From assembly GCA_944989445.1 (NCBI GenBank), contig CALYLW010000016.1:4347765-4411764 (forward strand): 64,000 nucleotides of DNA, written 5' to 3'. Position 1 is the stretch's first letter. Every line of letters begins with the position of its first letter. A program made the position numbers and the translations under genes. Under the pieces are notes generated by a model. That model worked only from the letters and a program-made list of their open reading frames with translations, did not search any database and was not told where the DNA came from. This document shows, piece after piece, positions 20,386-35,100 of the stretch. The stretch is from Ampullaceana balthica (Eukaryota > Mollusca > Gastropoda > Lymnaeidae).

Positions 20386-23150
20386 TTATTTTTGTGAAGT
20401 GTTGCTACTGCTGGACTTGTCACTTCCAAACTTGGCGAGCATGTGTTGAACCTCTTCTGTGTTCTGTTGGGGTAAGTGTATGACTTTCAAAGGTTTCCCC
20501 AGTGGCTTTGAGGTTGGTTTGTCTATGGAAGGGAGTAAACCTTTCGCCCGTGGGCTGTCCAGGTTTTTCTTTTTCGTAAGATCGTTGAGATGTCCTAATT
20601 TGATATCAGTCTTCATCTCACTAGCCATCATAGAAGTAGATGACTGATTTAAAACAATCAGTGAAAGCGATGGCATGGTGTCATGCACAGCTTTGAGAGT
20701 AGCCGTGCCGTCATGCTCAGCTTTGCGAGTAGCCGTGCTGTCATGCCCAGCTTTGAGAGTAGCCGTGCTGTCATGCCCAGCTTTGCGAGTAGCCCTGCTG
20801 TCATGCCCAGCTTTGCGAGTAGCCCTGCTGTCATGCCCAGCTTTGCGAGTAGCCCTGCTGTCATGCAAGGCTTTGAGCGCAACAACGGCCCTTGGCCTTC
20901 TAGCGATCTTAACAGGCTGTGTGACGTCAGGTGGTCGACCGATAACTACGTGACTAGGTCCTGGCAACAGATTTATGGAACCATGAACTTTACCTTGTTC
21001 TCTGCCCCGAGATATGCCCTGACCTAGAGATATGGCCTGACCTAGAGAAATGGCCTGACCTAGTCTCCGTGTTGTACCCAGCGTTGTTCCCTGTAATATC
21101 GCGGGGGTTATATCTAAAGACAAAGTTTTATTTATTTCCCTTGGTGTCTCTGATAGTTCAATGTGGGCTGTACTAAGATATTTGACATCAATGGTTGGAG
21201 GCGCTTTCTTGTTTAGACTTTTACAGCATTCATTTGGTTCCTGTTCTATGTTTTGAGAAGTTAAGTTCCTCGAGTTACCACATCTGATGACTGAAGCTGT
21301 GTTCAATCTGGTTGGTAGTCTATCAATGTCTTTAAATCGTCTCATGTTAATGTTTCTTTTATCTTCAGATAATGTATCGTGTGCAAATGATTCTTTGTCT
21401 TCAAGAGTTCGGACCTTTGGTTGGCCAGTTGTTATAATTGGCGGTATCTTGAATCTCGCCATCTGCCCTTCTTCTGCCCCACCGACTGATGCCCTGGTAG
21501 TGGAGTTAATAGCACCAGGTGACAGAGCTTCAGTGAGAGGCAGATTTCTTACATTTTCAGGAGTTACAACTCGCTCTTCCCTAGAGTACAAAAAAGCTTG
21601 GGTCAAGTCAGAGTTAACTCTCTTGTTGGAACGATCTGTCACGTGTCGAGTTACGTGAACATCTAGAGATTTGTTTAAACTTGGTATTTGGCCAAAAGAA
21701 GTACTGGTATTATCCATGGATTCACTTCTGCTTGTATCCGAAATTCTCCGTTGCCCAATTTCAAGCTTTTCCATGAGTTTCTCAGTAGAATGGTTTGATT
21801 GTTTAATCTTCAAGCTTTTAGTAATCCTAGAAGTTCTTCCAAAACGAGACATGTCTTCAACCCGAGACCAGCTTGCTGTATGACAGCTGACTAAATCTTT
21901 TGACCGTCCAGCCAGCTGTTGTTTATTGCTGTTTCTGATGATGTTGCTGTTTCTGGTGATGTTGCTATTGTTGGTTAAGTTGCTGTTGTTGTTGCTTTCT
22001 TCAACCTCCTCACTGGTGTCCCGTGTGTCATCTTCGGCGCCCTCCAACTGTCTCGTGACGGCGCCCTCCAACTGTCTCGTGAAGGCGCTCTCCAACTGTC
22101 TCGTGACGGCGCCCTCGTCCCGCAAGGCGCCACCGTCGGACGTGAACTCGGCCGCCTCAGACGTGGTCAGTGAGTCCAATCTCTGTTCAATGATCTCATC
22201 GGGCATTTCTTTCTCCTCCATGGTCACCCCTGTGACGTCATCGTGGCTCTCACGTTTGGCGAAGTCAGATCCCGACTCCGAGAACCGCTTTGGCAGCCTG
22301 GTGTCCTGAAGTCCAGGGCTGTCCTCAAGTTTGTGGTCAAGTGTTGCGTCCGAGTGAAGGGTCATCTTGGGGTCAGTGTCGGACACAGCTGAGCCGTCAG
22401 TGGTGGTGGAGGCCTTGAAGGAGAGGTCAGGGTGGTACAGGTGCTTGGACACGATCGTTTGGATGATGGGCTTCATGCCCTCCTCTATGGGTGACGTCAA
22501 CACGTCGGAGCTCGTCAGCAAAGATGAAGACGTTGGCGACTCGCTGATGGCTGAACTCATGTCACTGAACATGAAGTTGTCGATGTAAGGGCTGGTCCGC
22601 GGCGAGCTGCTGTCGTCAACAACAGACGGGCGCAGGCCCGGGTAGGGTGAGGGAGTGGAGTCCCGGGGGTCCACGTCAACAACAGACGGGCGCAGGCCCG
22701 GGTAGGGTGAGGGAGTGGAGTCCCGGGGGTCCACGTCAACAACAGACGGGCGCAGGCCCGGGTAGGGTGAGAGAGTGGAGTCCCGGGGGTCCACGTCAAC
22801 AACAGATGGGCGCAGGCCCGGGTAGGGTGAGGGAGTGGAGTCCACTTCAAAACTCGACTCCTGATCAAGTTTTGGTGTACTCGACTTGGTCACGACGGTA
22901 ATCGGAATCGGCTCATGTGTTTCCTCGATACCCCGCACATTGTGTGCCGATGAACTTTCGGCCCTCGTGTCCGCCTCGCCAGCGATGACGAAGTGGACGC
23001 TGTCCATGCTGTATGAGAGCTCAGTGCCACTCGTGTAGGTGGAGCTGGACAACTGGGTGGAGGCTCGTGACGAGTCACTCTTGAGGATGTCATCGCGTTT
23101 AGGGCTCTCAGAGGGCTCCCTGTGCTTCCTGAGCTTTTTCTTTGACTTAC
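20386..23150 (-). CDS. gene 2 exon N (last exon, Ser/Thr-rich, repeats)
   Basis: The acceptor ATATTTCAG is followed by GT AAG TCA AAG, giving KSKKKLRKHREPSE at the start, and about 921 codons to a TAA. It contains four 20-aa repeats of PSPYPGLRPSVVDVDPRDST (60-bp DNA unit, 22625-22840), a 10-aa RQLEGAVT repeat, GQAISL repeats, and seven 10-aa KAGHDSRATR repeats (20680-20875). The rest is Ser/Thr/Asp-rich and looks disordered. It ends SSSSNTSQK. No known domain. Confidence 0.85.
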
Positions 23151-26100
23151 CTGAAATATAGCAAACACCTGTGCCTGTAATATGACATACACCTGAAATA
23201 TAACATGCACATGAACTATATCATACACCTGAAATGTATCCTACTTTGAAATATATCCTACCCTTTAAAGATATCATAAATCTATAATTAAGTTTTGGCT
23301 GAAATATAAAGAATTTTAATTTATCTTAATACTAGTGTCATAACATATCATTAACATAAAATATGACATTTATCTGAAATACAATGTGTACCTAATATAT
23401 AGCAACATATAAAAATATATAATTCAATTGCATTTTATTCATCTGAAATTTATGATTGAACATTTCTATAAAAATGCATCTAATATATATTTAATAATTA
23501 GTCCTCATTATATAAAATATGCCCTTGAAATTGTCATAGGTCACATTGATATAAATAATTTGTCTGACATTGTTGTAAGGTCGCCCTGACATAAGTAATG
23601 TCACCCTGCCAGTCTTACAGATATCCAAAAACTCTCTACTATAGTGTGGATGACGTGTGCAGCACGTCGGGGAGTACGTCAGGTGACGATATCTTATTTC
23701 TATTTGGATGTTGTTAAAACAAATTATAAGATGTTAAAATGTCTCGTGCTAAACGATGATTGATGCCAACAAATTATAAGATGTTAAAATGTCTCGTGCT
23801 AAACGATGATTGATGCCAACAAATTATAAAATGTTAAAATGTCTCGTGCTAAACGATGATTGATGCCAACACATTATAAGATGTTAAAATGTCTCGTGCT
23901 AAACGATGATTGATGCCAACAAATTATAAGATGTTAAAATGTCTCGTGCTAAACGATGATTGATGCCAACAAATTATAAGATGTTAAAATGTCTCGTGCT
24001 AAACGATGATTGATGCCAACAAATTATAAGATGTTAAAATGTCTCGTGCTAAACGATGATTGATGCCAACACATTATAAGATGTTAAAATGTCTCGTGCT
24101 AAACGATCATTGATGCCAACAAATTATAAGATGTTAAAATGTCTCGTACTAAACGATGATTGATGCCAACAAATTATAAGATGTTAAAATGTCTCGTGCT
24201 AAACGATGATTGATGCCAACAAATTATAAGATGTTAAAATGTCTCATGCTAAACGACGATTGATGCCAACAAATTATAAGATGTTAAAATGTCTGGTGCT
24301 AAACGATGATTGATGCCAACAAATTACTAGAAGGTGAATGAGAACTACTTGAACAAACATCATTTTCATACTGACGTTTCTTATACTGACCTTTCCCATA
24401 CTGACCTTTCTCATACTGACCTTTCTCATACTGACCTTTCTCATACTGACATTTCTCATACTGATACTTCTCATACTGACCTTTCTCATACTGACCTTTC
24501 TCATACTGACCTTTCTCATACTGACCTTTCTCATGCTGACCTTTCTCATACTGACCTTTCTCATACTGACCTTTCTCATACTGACCTTTCTCATACTGAC
24601 CTTTCTCATACTGACCTTTCTCATACTGACCTTTCTCATACTGACCTTTCTCATACTGACCTTTCTCATACTGACCTTTCTCATACTGACCTTTCTCATA
24701 CTGACCTTTCTCATACTGACCTTTCTCATACTGACCTTTTTCTTTTTTTAACATGGGGAACAGGTCATCAATAAGGCTTGACCTCTGAGTGTAGCCAAGG
24801 TCAGCGTCCACGTTGACGTAAATCTCGGGGTCATAGAGGTTCTCAAACGACATTTCTCTGTCTTGCCTCAAGGGCACTGCGGCAATAAGTTTTTAAAATG
24901 TTATATTACATACTCATGATATTGTACGAATGCCCCCAAAGTGGCTATTGTAACAATAGTGTTATTGTATTATTGTATCAATAGTGTTATTGTATTATTG
25001 TAACAATAGTGTTATTGTATTATTGTAACAATAGTGTTATTGTATTATTGTAACAATAGTGTTATTGTATGATTGTAATAATAGTGTTATTGTATTATTG
25101 TAACAATAGTGTTATTGTATTATTGTAACAATATTGTTATTGTATGATTGTAACAATAGTGTTATTGTATGATTGTAACAATAGTGTTATTGTATTATTG
25201 TAACAATGGTGTTATTGTATTAGGGGCCGTCCATAAATGACGTCACGCAATTTTTGTCGATTTTTGACCCCCTCCCCCCCCCCTTCGTCACGCGTCGTCA
25301 CAAAAACTTAGACCCCCCCCTCTAAAAATACGTCACAAATCTTTGACCCCCCCCCAAAAAAAAACAAAACAAACAAAAAACTACTTTATTTTCTATTTGA
25401 AAATAAGTATGTTTTAATTCACTTTTATTGTCATTTAAGTATTTATTATTTATTTAGTGAAGATCTACATTGTAATATCGTAACCCGCGTGAAGCATTTA
25501 AAAAAAAACGTTTAACCGGCCTTCAGAAAACTACATGTGTTAACATCCTTAGCGTATATTTTATTTTAATGCATACAAATTAAACATTGACTATTAATCA
25601 TCACGGTTAACGTCTTTGTTTAGAAAAAAAATCATTTAAAAATAACATTTTTAAAATGTAAGCGACCAAATATTTCAGTGGAAGTTTTATTTAAAGTTAC
25701 CCTTTTGATGTGACTCACATTTCTTTAACCCCCCTCCCTCCCCCTCGTCACGCATAGTCACAAAAGTGTGACCCCCTCCCCCCCTAGGTGCGTGACGTCA
25801 TTTATGGACGGCCCATTATTGTATCAATAGTGTTATTGTATTATTGTAACAATAGTGTTATTGTATTATTGTAACAATAGTGTTATTGTATTATTGTAAC
25901 AATAGAGCTATTGTATTATTGTAACAATGCTGTAATCGTAGAAAACTTTATTGTTCAGATTTCCATTATTCTTTTCTTACTACAAATGAAATTTGAAATC
26001 ATCAATCGGTGTAAGATAACCTCGATATGATGTCAATACTAGTGGACAGGCCCCATGACTATTTATAGTTTTTTTCCTGGTTGCCGAGGCAAATGGCCCC

Positions 26101-29100
26101 TACCACTATCTAGAGTTTTTACCTTGCTTTCGAGGCGAAGGGCCCCTACCACTATCTAGAGTTTTTACCTTGCAGTCGAGGCAAAGGGCCCCTACACCTA
26201 TCTAGAGTTTTTACCTGGCAGTCGAGGCGAAGGGCCCCGAAGTATTCCCAAGATTGGATGCTCACACACAAGTCTTCGGCCGTCAACAATACGCCAACCA
26301 ACGGGACGAAACTCCCTGGTAGGAGAAACAGAGACAAGTCAGTGGACATCAGATCAGGGGTTGTTGGGCGTGTATAACGGGTAGGAGAAACAGAGACAAG
26401 TCAGTGGACATCAGGGGTTGTTGGGCGTGTATAACGGGTAGGAGAAACAGAGACAAGTCAGTGGACATCAGGGGTTGTTGGCATGGGCGTCGCTAGGAAT
26501 TTTTCCAGGGGGGGGGGCAAAAAAATCCCACTTTTTTAAAATTTTAACTGGCAATGCCATACAGGTACAATTTTCAATTAAATTCAAGTTCAGTATAAAA
26601 TAAGGGTTGAAAAAAGACTTAGAAATTAATAAGACTTACAAATTAGTGCTGTAATAGTTAAAATACAACATTTATTAATGCATTTAATAAATTAATTTTT
26701 TTACTCAAATGTAGGGGGGGGGGCAAATGCCCCCCTTGCCCCCCCCTTCCCTACGCCCATGGTTGTTGGGCGTGTATAACAGGTAGGAGAAACAGAGACA
26801 AGTCAGTGGACATCAAACACTGTTGGGCGTGTATAACGGGTAGGGGAGGGGGTAGCACTCACAAAGTGAAAACAAAAGCCATAGTCAACAAATAAAAACA
26901 CTAAGACTAAAGTCAACAAATAAAAACACTAAGACTAAAGTAACAAATAAAAACACTAAGACTAAAGTCAACAAATAAATCCCTTGTAATTATTAATTCC
27001 ATATACGTTATTACTAATATTGCAAACATGAATGAGAAAAAATCATACTGAAATCATATTGAAAAAATCATAATGACTTGGCACCTTCGTGGATGGAAGA
27101 ACGCCAGGTGGATCGGTCTATTGCAGCACGTTCCCACGTGTCTGGGTTGATGGCAAACGCTTTCAGTGAGGCTTTCAGTGTGTCTTTGAAGCGTTTCTTT
27201 TGCCCACCGTGGGACCGCTGGCCATGCTGGAGCTTGCCATAGAAGAGTCTCTTTGGCAGTCTCTTGTCTAGCATTCGGACCACGTGCCCTGCCCAACGAA
27301 GCTGGAACTGCATCAGGAGTGTGAATATACTGGGGAGACCTGCCTTGGTCAGTACCACTGTGTATTTTATCCTGCCACTTTATGCCGAGGATCTTCCTGA
27401 GGCTTGTTGAATGAAAGTGGTTAAGCTTCCTAGCATGGCGCTGATACACAGTCCATGTTTCACAAGCATATAGCAGTGTGGGGAGCACCACTGCCCTGTA
27501 CACTTTCAGCTTGGTCTGGATGGTAATGCCTCTTCTGTTCCAGACATTTGGGTACAACCTGCCAAAAGTGGAGCTGGCTCTGGCAATTCTGACGCTCACT
27601 TCGTCATCGATGGTGACATTTTGCGACAGTGTGCTGCCTAGGTATGTGAACCGTTGCAATGTGTTGAGTCTCTGGCCATTGACAGTGATGTTGGGCTCAA
27701 CATAGGGCCTTCCAGGCGCAGGCTGATGGAGGACTTCAGTCTTCTTGGTGTTGATCGTCAGACCAAAGTTTGTGCAGGCGCTGGAGAACAGGTTAACGCT
27801 GCGTTGCATGTCGGCTTCTGAGACAGCGTTTACCCCACACTCATCAGCAAACAGCAGGTCTCTGATGATGTCTGTCATAACCTTGGTTTTTGCCTGGAGC
27901 CTCCGAAGGATGAACAGTTTGCCATCTGTGAGGTACTTCAGGTTGACACCAACATCCTCGTCTCTGAAGGCCTCTGTCAGCATGGCGGAAAACATCAGGC
28001 TAAACAATGTTGGTGCCAGGACGCAGCCCTGCTTGACCCCGTTTGTGACTGGGAAAGGATCAGAAAACTCTCCGCTGTACTGGACTCTGGCCTGCATGCC
28101 CTCATGGAATTTTTGCATAAAGACGATGAATTTCCTTGGGCAACCGTACTTGGCCATGATCTTCCACAGACCCTCTCTGCCAACTGTGTCAAAAGCCTTG
28201 GTCAGGTCGACATAGGTGGAGAACAGGTCGAAGGTCTGCTCCTGACATTTCTCTTGCTGCTGCCTGGCAGCGAACACCATGTCGATGGTCCCTCGCTCTT
28301 TTCGGAATCCACACTGACTTTCAGGCAGGAGTCCTTGGTCAAGGTGGACCGTGAGGCGGTTGAGCAGGATTCTGGCAAGGATCTTTCCTGCGATAGAAAG
28401 CAGGAATATGCCTCTGTGGTTGTCACACGCCTGTCTACTTCCTTTTTGCTTCAATATAATACGCATCGCGTGACAAACATTTATAGACTGAACCTGACTG
28501 AACTCCCCTTGCTGTTAAACAAAGGGATGTGGTCATCGATGGCTGGGGTGAACTCCGGTGGCACGTAGATGTCAACAATAGCAGACGGATAAGGATGATA
28601 TATAGAGATAAACTAAAATTGCATTAATGTAATTACCGTGCATTCGATCGATCTGAAATTTTGAAACAATGCATGGTCATCCCAGATCTATCTGCGGTAA
28701 AAGTTTGAGATCTCTAGGACCATCAAAAGTGGTTTAATTTTACGTTGGAAAATATGAAATTTTGCGGACAGGAACAAAAACAATGCGGACAGGAACGAAG
28801 GCAAGTTAATAAAAACGCGGTAATAACCTAAGTAAAAGAAAATTATTTGAATGGCATCTTCTTAGTTTGGCTATAAATGGCAATGTGCGCCTTTCACCAT
28901 AGACACCACAGGACATATCACCCGTCACGTCATACCATCACTTTTTATGTGATCCGATGCATTATTTTTGGAGTGGCTGTGCAGTCCTATCCTTTAGTGA
29001 AAGTCTTTACCAGAGCTTTTACACACGAGTTCTGTGCTTCCAAAAGTTTTGGCCTTTCTCCTAGCTCTTCTTTCTGTAGCCTCCTCCATCCTTCGCTCCT

Positions 29101-32100
29101 CAGCTACTATGACGCCCTCTTTGACAAATGTGCGCCACGTAGATCGGTCTTCTGCCTTACACTCACAGTCGCTTGTGCGTATTCTGGCTCCTTTCATGTC
29201 CCTTTGGCAGACATCTTTAAATCGCTGACGTGGTTGACCTGCCTTCCTCTTTCCCGATGCCAGTTCTCCATATAGGAGGTCCTTGGGGATGCGGCCAGGG
29301 CTCATTCTTTTAACATGTCCTAGCCATCTCAGGCGTCTTTCACTAAGGATTGAGAACATGATTTGGGTATTGGCAAGCATTGGGACCTTAGTATTAGGCA
29401 CTTTGTCTTGTCATTTAATGCCTAGAATGCGTCGCAGGCATCTCAAGTGGAAGCTATTAAGCTTGCGCTCTTGGGATGTATAAGTGGTCCATGTCTCGCT
29501 CCCGTATAGCAGTGTACTAATGACGCAGGCTCTATAGACACACAGTTTGTTTTTCTCTTAACTTGGTGTTTTGCCAGACCCGTTCACTTAATTTAGCCAT
29601 TGTGGCAGCTGCCTTGCCAATTCTACTGTTTATTTCCTCTTCAATGACAATGTATTGGAGACCTTGGAACCCAAGTAGGTGAAGCTTTCCACAACCTCCA
29701 AGTTTTCATTGTCGATATTGATGGTAGGAGGAGGTTGTGTGTCTTGGGCCATGATGTTTGTCTTTTTCAAGCTGATTTGCAAACCAAATTCTTTGCAAGC
29801 ATTGGATAAGCTTGACACGAGTTGTTGTAAACCAGTTTCTGTGTGTGCTGTTAATGCCGCATCATCCGCAAAGAGTAGCTCACGAATTAGGATGTCTGTC
29901 GTTTTGGTCTTGGATCGGAGGCGGGCAGTGTTGAAAAGTACTCCATCAGCTCTGGTGTGTAACCAGATTCCATCACTGCTATCCTTGAATGAGTATTGAA
30001 GCAGTACAGAGAAGAATATTGCGAACAGTGTTGATGCAAGTACACAGCCTTGTTTAACTCAGCTGCTGACTGGAAAGGCTTCTGACGTAGCTCCATCTAA
30101 CTGCACTGTGCCCTGCATATTTTCATGGAACTGTCTGATGACGGCGAGTAGGTGTGGGGGACAGCCGATTTTTACCAGGATTTGGAATTGCCCGTTGCGA
30201 CTGACGAAATCAAAGGCTTTCGTAAGGTCCACAAAGGCAATGTATAGTGGCATCTGTTGCTCTCTGCATTTTTCCTGGAGCTGCCGTATGGAGAACACCA
30301 TGTCTATGGTAGACCGACCAGCCCGGAAACCGCACTGAGATTCTGGATAGACACGGAATGCTAGACTCTGTAAACGTGTTAGTATGACACGGGCGAAGGC
30401 CTTTCCTACAATACTAAGGATTGAGATGCCGCAATAGTTATTGCAGTAACTTCTATCACCTTTGTTTTTATAAAGTGTCACTATATTTGCATCCTTTAGG
30501 TCTTGGGGGATATAGCCCTGTTCCCAGCAGAGGGACAGAAGCTCGTGCAATGGCTGATCTTGCCACTCTTTAGAGCCTCTGGTGGTATGCCATCATCCCC
30601 ATGGGCTTTTCCACAAGCTAGGCTGTCAATTGCTTTGCTCATGCAGCTCTTCCTGTGTCGGCATGACATCAAGTTCTTCCATGAGTGGCATATCGGGGAT
30701 ATCATCTAGAGCGGTGCTGGAGACTGTGGTAACTGTTGAGTACAGTTCAAGATAATGCCCAACCCACCGTTTTAGCTGTCCTGCCTGGTCTTGGATAATT
30801 TCTCCACTTTTGGACTCTAGGGGGGCAACATTGGACGTCAAAGGGCCAGTTGCTCTTTTGATATTTCCGTACATGGCTTTAGCATTGCCCATGTCTGCAG
30901 CTGGAGCAGACGTTAAGCCAGTAGGTATTAGCACATTGACGGGCAACTTTTTGGGCAGGCGACTTGGCTGTTTTTAAGGCATGCAGCCTGTCGGGTGTGG
31001 GTTTAAAGTTAATGTTAGGTTTTATTTTAAGATTAGGTTTATGGCTCGGTGTTAAGTTTAAAGGTTATAATTAGGTTTAATTTTATGGTTAGTTTTAAGG
31101 TTAGCATTAGGTTTAGATAAGTGTTATGTTTCAAGTTAGAGTTGGGCTTATGTTAGGGTTAGGTTTTTTTGAACAGGGTTAGGTTTAAAGTCGGGGTAAT
31201 TTGTAAAGGTTATGTTTAGGTTTAGGTTAGGATTACTCACATCGGATGTCCTTTTCTGTGATACATCACCATTCCAGTCGGTGTCTTCTGTGTCACAATG
31301 CTACTGTACAACCTGATTATTACAAGTTTAGTGAACAAAATGTGGGTGAGACTGCAATCAGGCTTATAGATTAATAGATGGATAGCAGGTAAACAGGGTA
31401 TCAGTGAGTCTGACAGGACTCCATCTATTAATTATAATTAGAGGATTATAGTGTGGTTAGTTATAAAAACCTTTTGGTAGAAGATTGTAGTATTCTTAGA
31501 GATATAACTTGATTGATAGAAGATTATAGTGTGGTTAGTGATATAACCTGATTGATACAAGATTATAGTGTGGTTAGTGATATAACCTGATTGATATAAG
31601 ATTATAGTGTGGTTAGTGATATAATCTGATTGATATAAGATTATAGTGTGGTTAGTGATATAACCTGATTGATATATGATTATAGTGTGGTTAGTGATAT
31701 ATCTGATTGATATAATAAAAGAAGATAAGGGCTGGAATTTAAGGTATATTCTGCTTATAACTTATCTATATTTTAAAATAAAATAAACGTATTTGGCAAG
31801 CCGCTTAGGAATGCCTAAAAGAACATTTTGCTCCATTATTAGACAATGAATCAAGTTGTCATTATAGTGTAACTGTAACTTACTCATGTTGTAACTGTAA
31901 CTTACTAATGTTGTAACTGTAACTTACTAATGTTGTAACTGTAACTCACTAATGTTGTAACTGTAACTCACTAATGTTGTAACTGTAACTTACTAATGTT
32001 GTAACTGTAACTTACTAATGTTGTAACTGTAACTTACTAATGTTGTAACTGTAACTTACTAATGTTGTAACTGTAACTTACTAATGTTGTAACTGTAACT

Positions 32101-35100
32101 TACTAATGTTGTAACTGTAACTTACTAATGTTGTAACTGTAACTCACTAATGTTGTAACTGTAACTTACTAATGTTGTAACTGTAACTCACTAATGTTGT
32201 AACTGTAACTCACTAATGTTGTAACTGTAACTCACTAATGTTGTAACTGTAACATACTAATGTTGTAACTGTAACTTACTAATGTTGTAACTGTAACTTA
32301 CTAATGTTGTAACTGTAGCTTACTAATGTTGTAACTGTAACTCACTAATGTTGTAACTGTAACTCACTAATGTTGTAACTGTAACTCACTAATGTTGTAA
32401 CTGTAACTTACTAATGTTGTAACTGTAACTTACTAATGTTGTAACTGTAACTTACTAATGTTGTAACTGTAACTTACTAATGTTGTAACTGTAACTCACT
32501 AATGTTGTAACTGTAACTCACTAATGTTGTAACTGTAACTTACTAATGTTGTAACTGTAACTCACTAATGTTGTAACTGTAACTCACTAATGTTGTAACT
32601 GTAACTCACTAATGTTGTAACTGTAACTTACTAATGTTGTAACTGTAACTTACTAATGTTGTAACTGTAACTTACTAATGTTGTAACTGTAGCTTACTAA
32701 TGTTGTAACTGTAACTCACTAATGTTGTAACTGTAACTCACTAATGTTGTAACTGTAACTCACTAATGTTGTAACTGTAACTTACTAATGTTGTAACTGT
32801 AACTTACTAATATTGTAACTGTAACTCACTAATGTTGTAACTGTAACTTACTAATGTTGTAACTGTAACTTACTAATGTTGTAACTGTAACTTATTAATG
32901 TTGTAACTGTAACTCACTAATGTTGTAACTGTAACTTACTAATGTTGTAACTGTAACTTACTAATGTTGTAACTGTAACTTACTAATGTTGTAAATGTAA
33001 CTTACTAATGTTGTAACTGTAACTCACTAATGTTGTAACTGTAACTCACTAATGTTGTAACTGTAACTTACTAATGTTGTAACTGTAACTTACTAATGTT
33101 GTAACTGTAACTTACTAATGTTGTAGTTGTAACTTACTAATGTTGTAACTGTAACTAACTAATGTTGTAACTGTAACTCACTAATGTTGTAACTGTAACT
33201 TACTAATGTTGTAACTGTAACTTACTAATGTTGTAACTGTAACTTACTAATGTTGTAACTGTAACTTACTAATGTTGTAACTGTAACTCACTAATGTTGT
33301 AACTGTAACTCACTAATGTTGTAACTGTAACTTACTAATGTTGTAACTGTAACTTACTAATGTTGTAACTGTAACTTACTAATGTTGTAACTGTAACTTA
33401 CTAATGTTGTAACTGTAACTTACTAATGTTGTAACTGTAACTTACTAATGTTGTAACTGTAACTTACTAATGTTGTTACTGTAACTCACTAATGTTGTAA
33501 CTGTAACTTACTAATGTTGTAACTGTAACTCACTAATGTTGTAACTATAACTCACTAATGTTGTAACTGTAACTCACTAATGTTGTAACTGTAACTCACT
33601 AATGTTGTAACTGTAACTTACTAATGTTGTAACTGTAACTTACTAATGTTGTAACTGCAACTTACTAATGTTGTAACTGTAACTCACTAATGTTGTAACT
33701 GTAACTCACTAATGTTGTAACTGTAACTCACTATTGTTGTAACTGTAACTCACTAATGTTGTAACTGTAACTTACTAATGTTGTAACTGTAACTTACTAA
33801 TGTTGTAACTGTAACTTACTAATTTTGTAACTGTAACTTACTAATGTTGTAACTGTAACTCACTAATGTTGTAACTGTAACTCACTAATGTTGTAACTGT
33901 AACTTACTAATGTTGTAACTGTAACTTACTAATGTTGTAACTGTAACTTACTAATGTTGTAACTGTAACTTACTAATATTGTAACTGTAACTCACTAATG
34001 TTGTAATTGTAACTTACTAATGTTGTAACTGTAACTTACTAATGTTGTAACTGTAACTTACTAATGTTGTAACTGTAACTCACTAATGTTGTAACTGTAA
34101 CTTACTAATGTTGTAACTGTAACTTACTAATGTTGTAACTGTAACTTACTAATGTTGTAAATGTAACTTACTAATGTTGTAACTGTAACTCACTAATGTT
34201 GTAACTGTAACTCACTAATGTTGTAACTGTAACTTACTAATGTTGTAAGTGTAACTTACTAATGTTGTAACTGTAAATTACTAATGTTGTAGTTGTAACT
34301 TACTAATGTTGTAACTGTAACTAACTAATGTTGTAACTGTAACTCACTAATGTTGTAGCTGTAACTTACTAATGTTGTAACTGTAACTTACTAATGTTGT
34401 AACTGTAACTTACTAATGTTGTAACTGTAACTTACTAATGTTGTAACTGTAACTTACTAATGTTGTAACTGTAACTTACTAATGTTGTAACTGTAACTCA
34501 CTAATGTTGTAACTGTAACTCACTAATGTTGTAACTGTAACTTACTAATGTAACTGTAACTCACTAATGTTGTAACTGTAACTCACTAATGTTGTAACTG
34601 TAACTCACTAATGTTGTAACTGTAACTCACTAATGTTGTAACTGTAACTTACTAATGTTGTAACTGTAACTTACTAATGTTGTAACTGTAACTTACTAAC
34701 GTTGTAAATGTAACTTACTAATGTTGTAACTGTAACTCACTAATGTTGTAACTGTAACTCACTAATGTTGTAACTGTAACTTACTAATGTTGTAACTGTA
34801 ACTTACTAATGTTGTAACTGTAACTTACTAATGTTGTAGTTGTAACTTACTAATGTTGTAACTGTAACTAACTAATGTTGTAACTGTAACTCACTAATGT
34901 TGTAACTGTAACTTACTAATGTTGTAACTGTAACTTACTAATGTTGTAACTGTAACTTACTAATGTTGTAGTTGTAACTTACTAATGTTGTAACTGTAAC
35001 TCACTAATGTTGTAACTGTAACTCACTAATGTTGTAACTGTAACTTACTAATGTTGTAACTGTAACTTACTAATGTTGTAACTGTAACTTACTAATGTTG

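Noticed and set aside
26152..26349. Alternative frame of exon L (GSFVPLVGVLLTAEDLCVSI)
   Set aside because: It looks protein-like, but the phase from exon K and into exon M requires a different frame.
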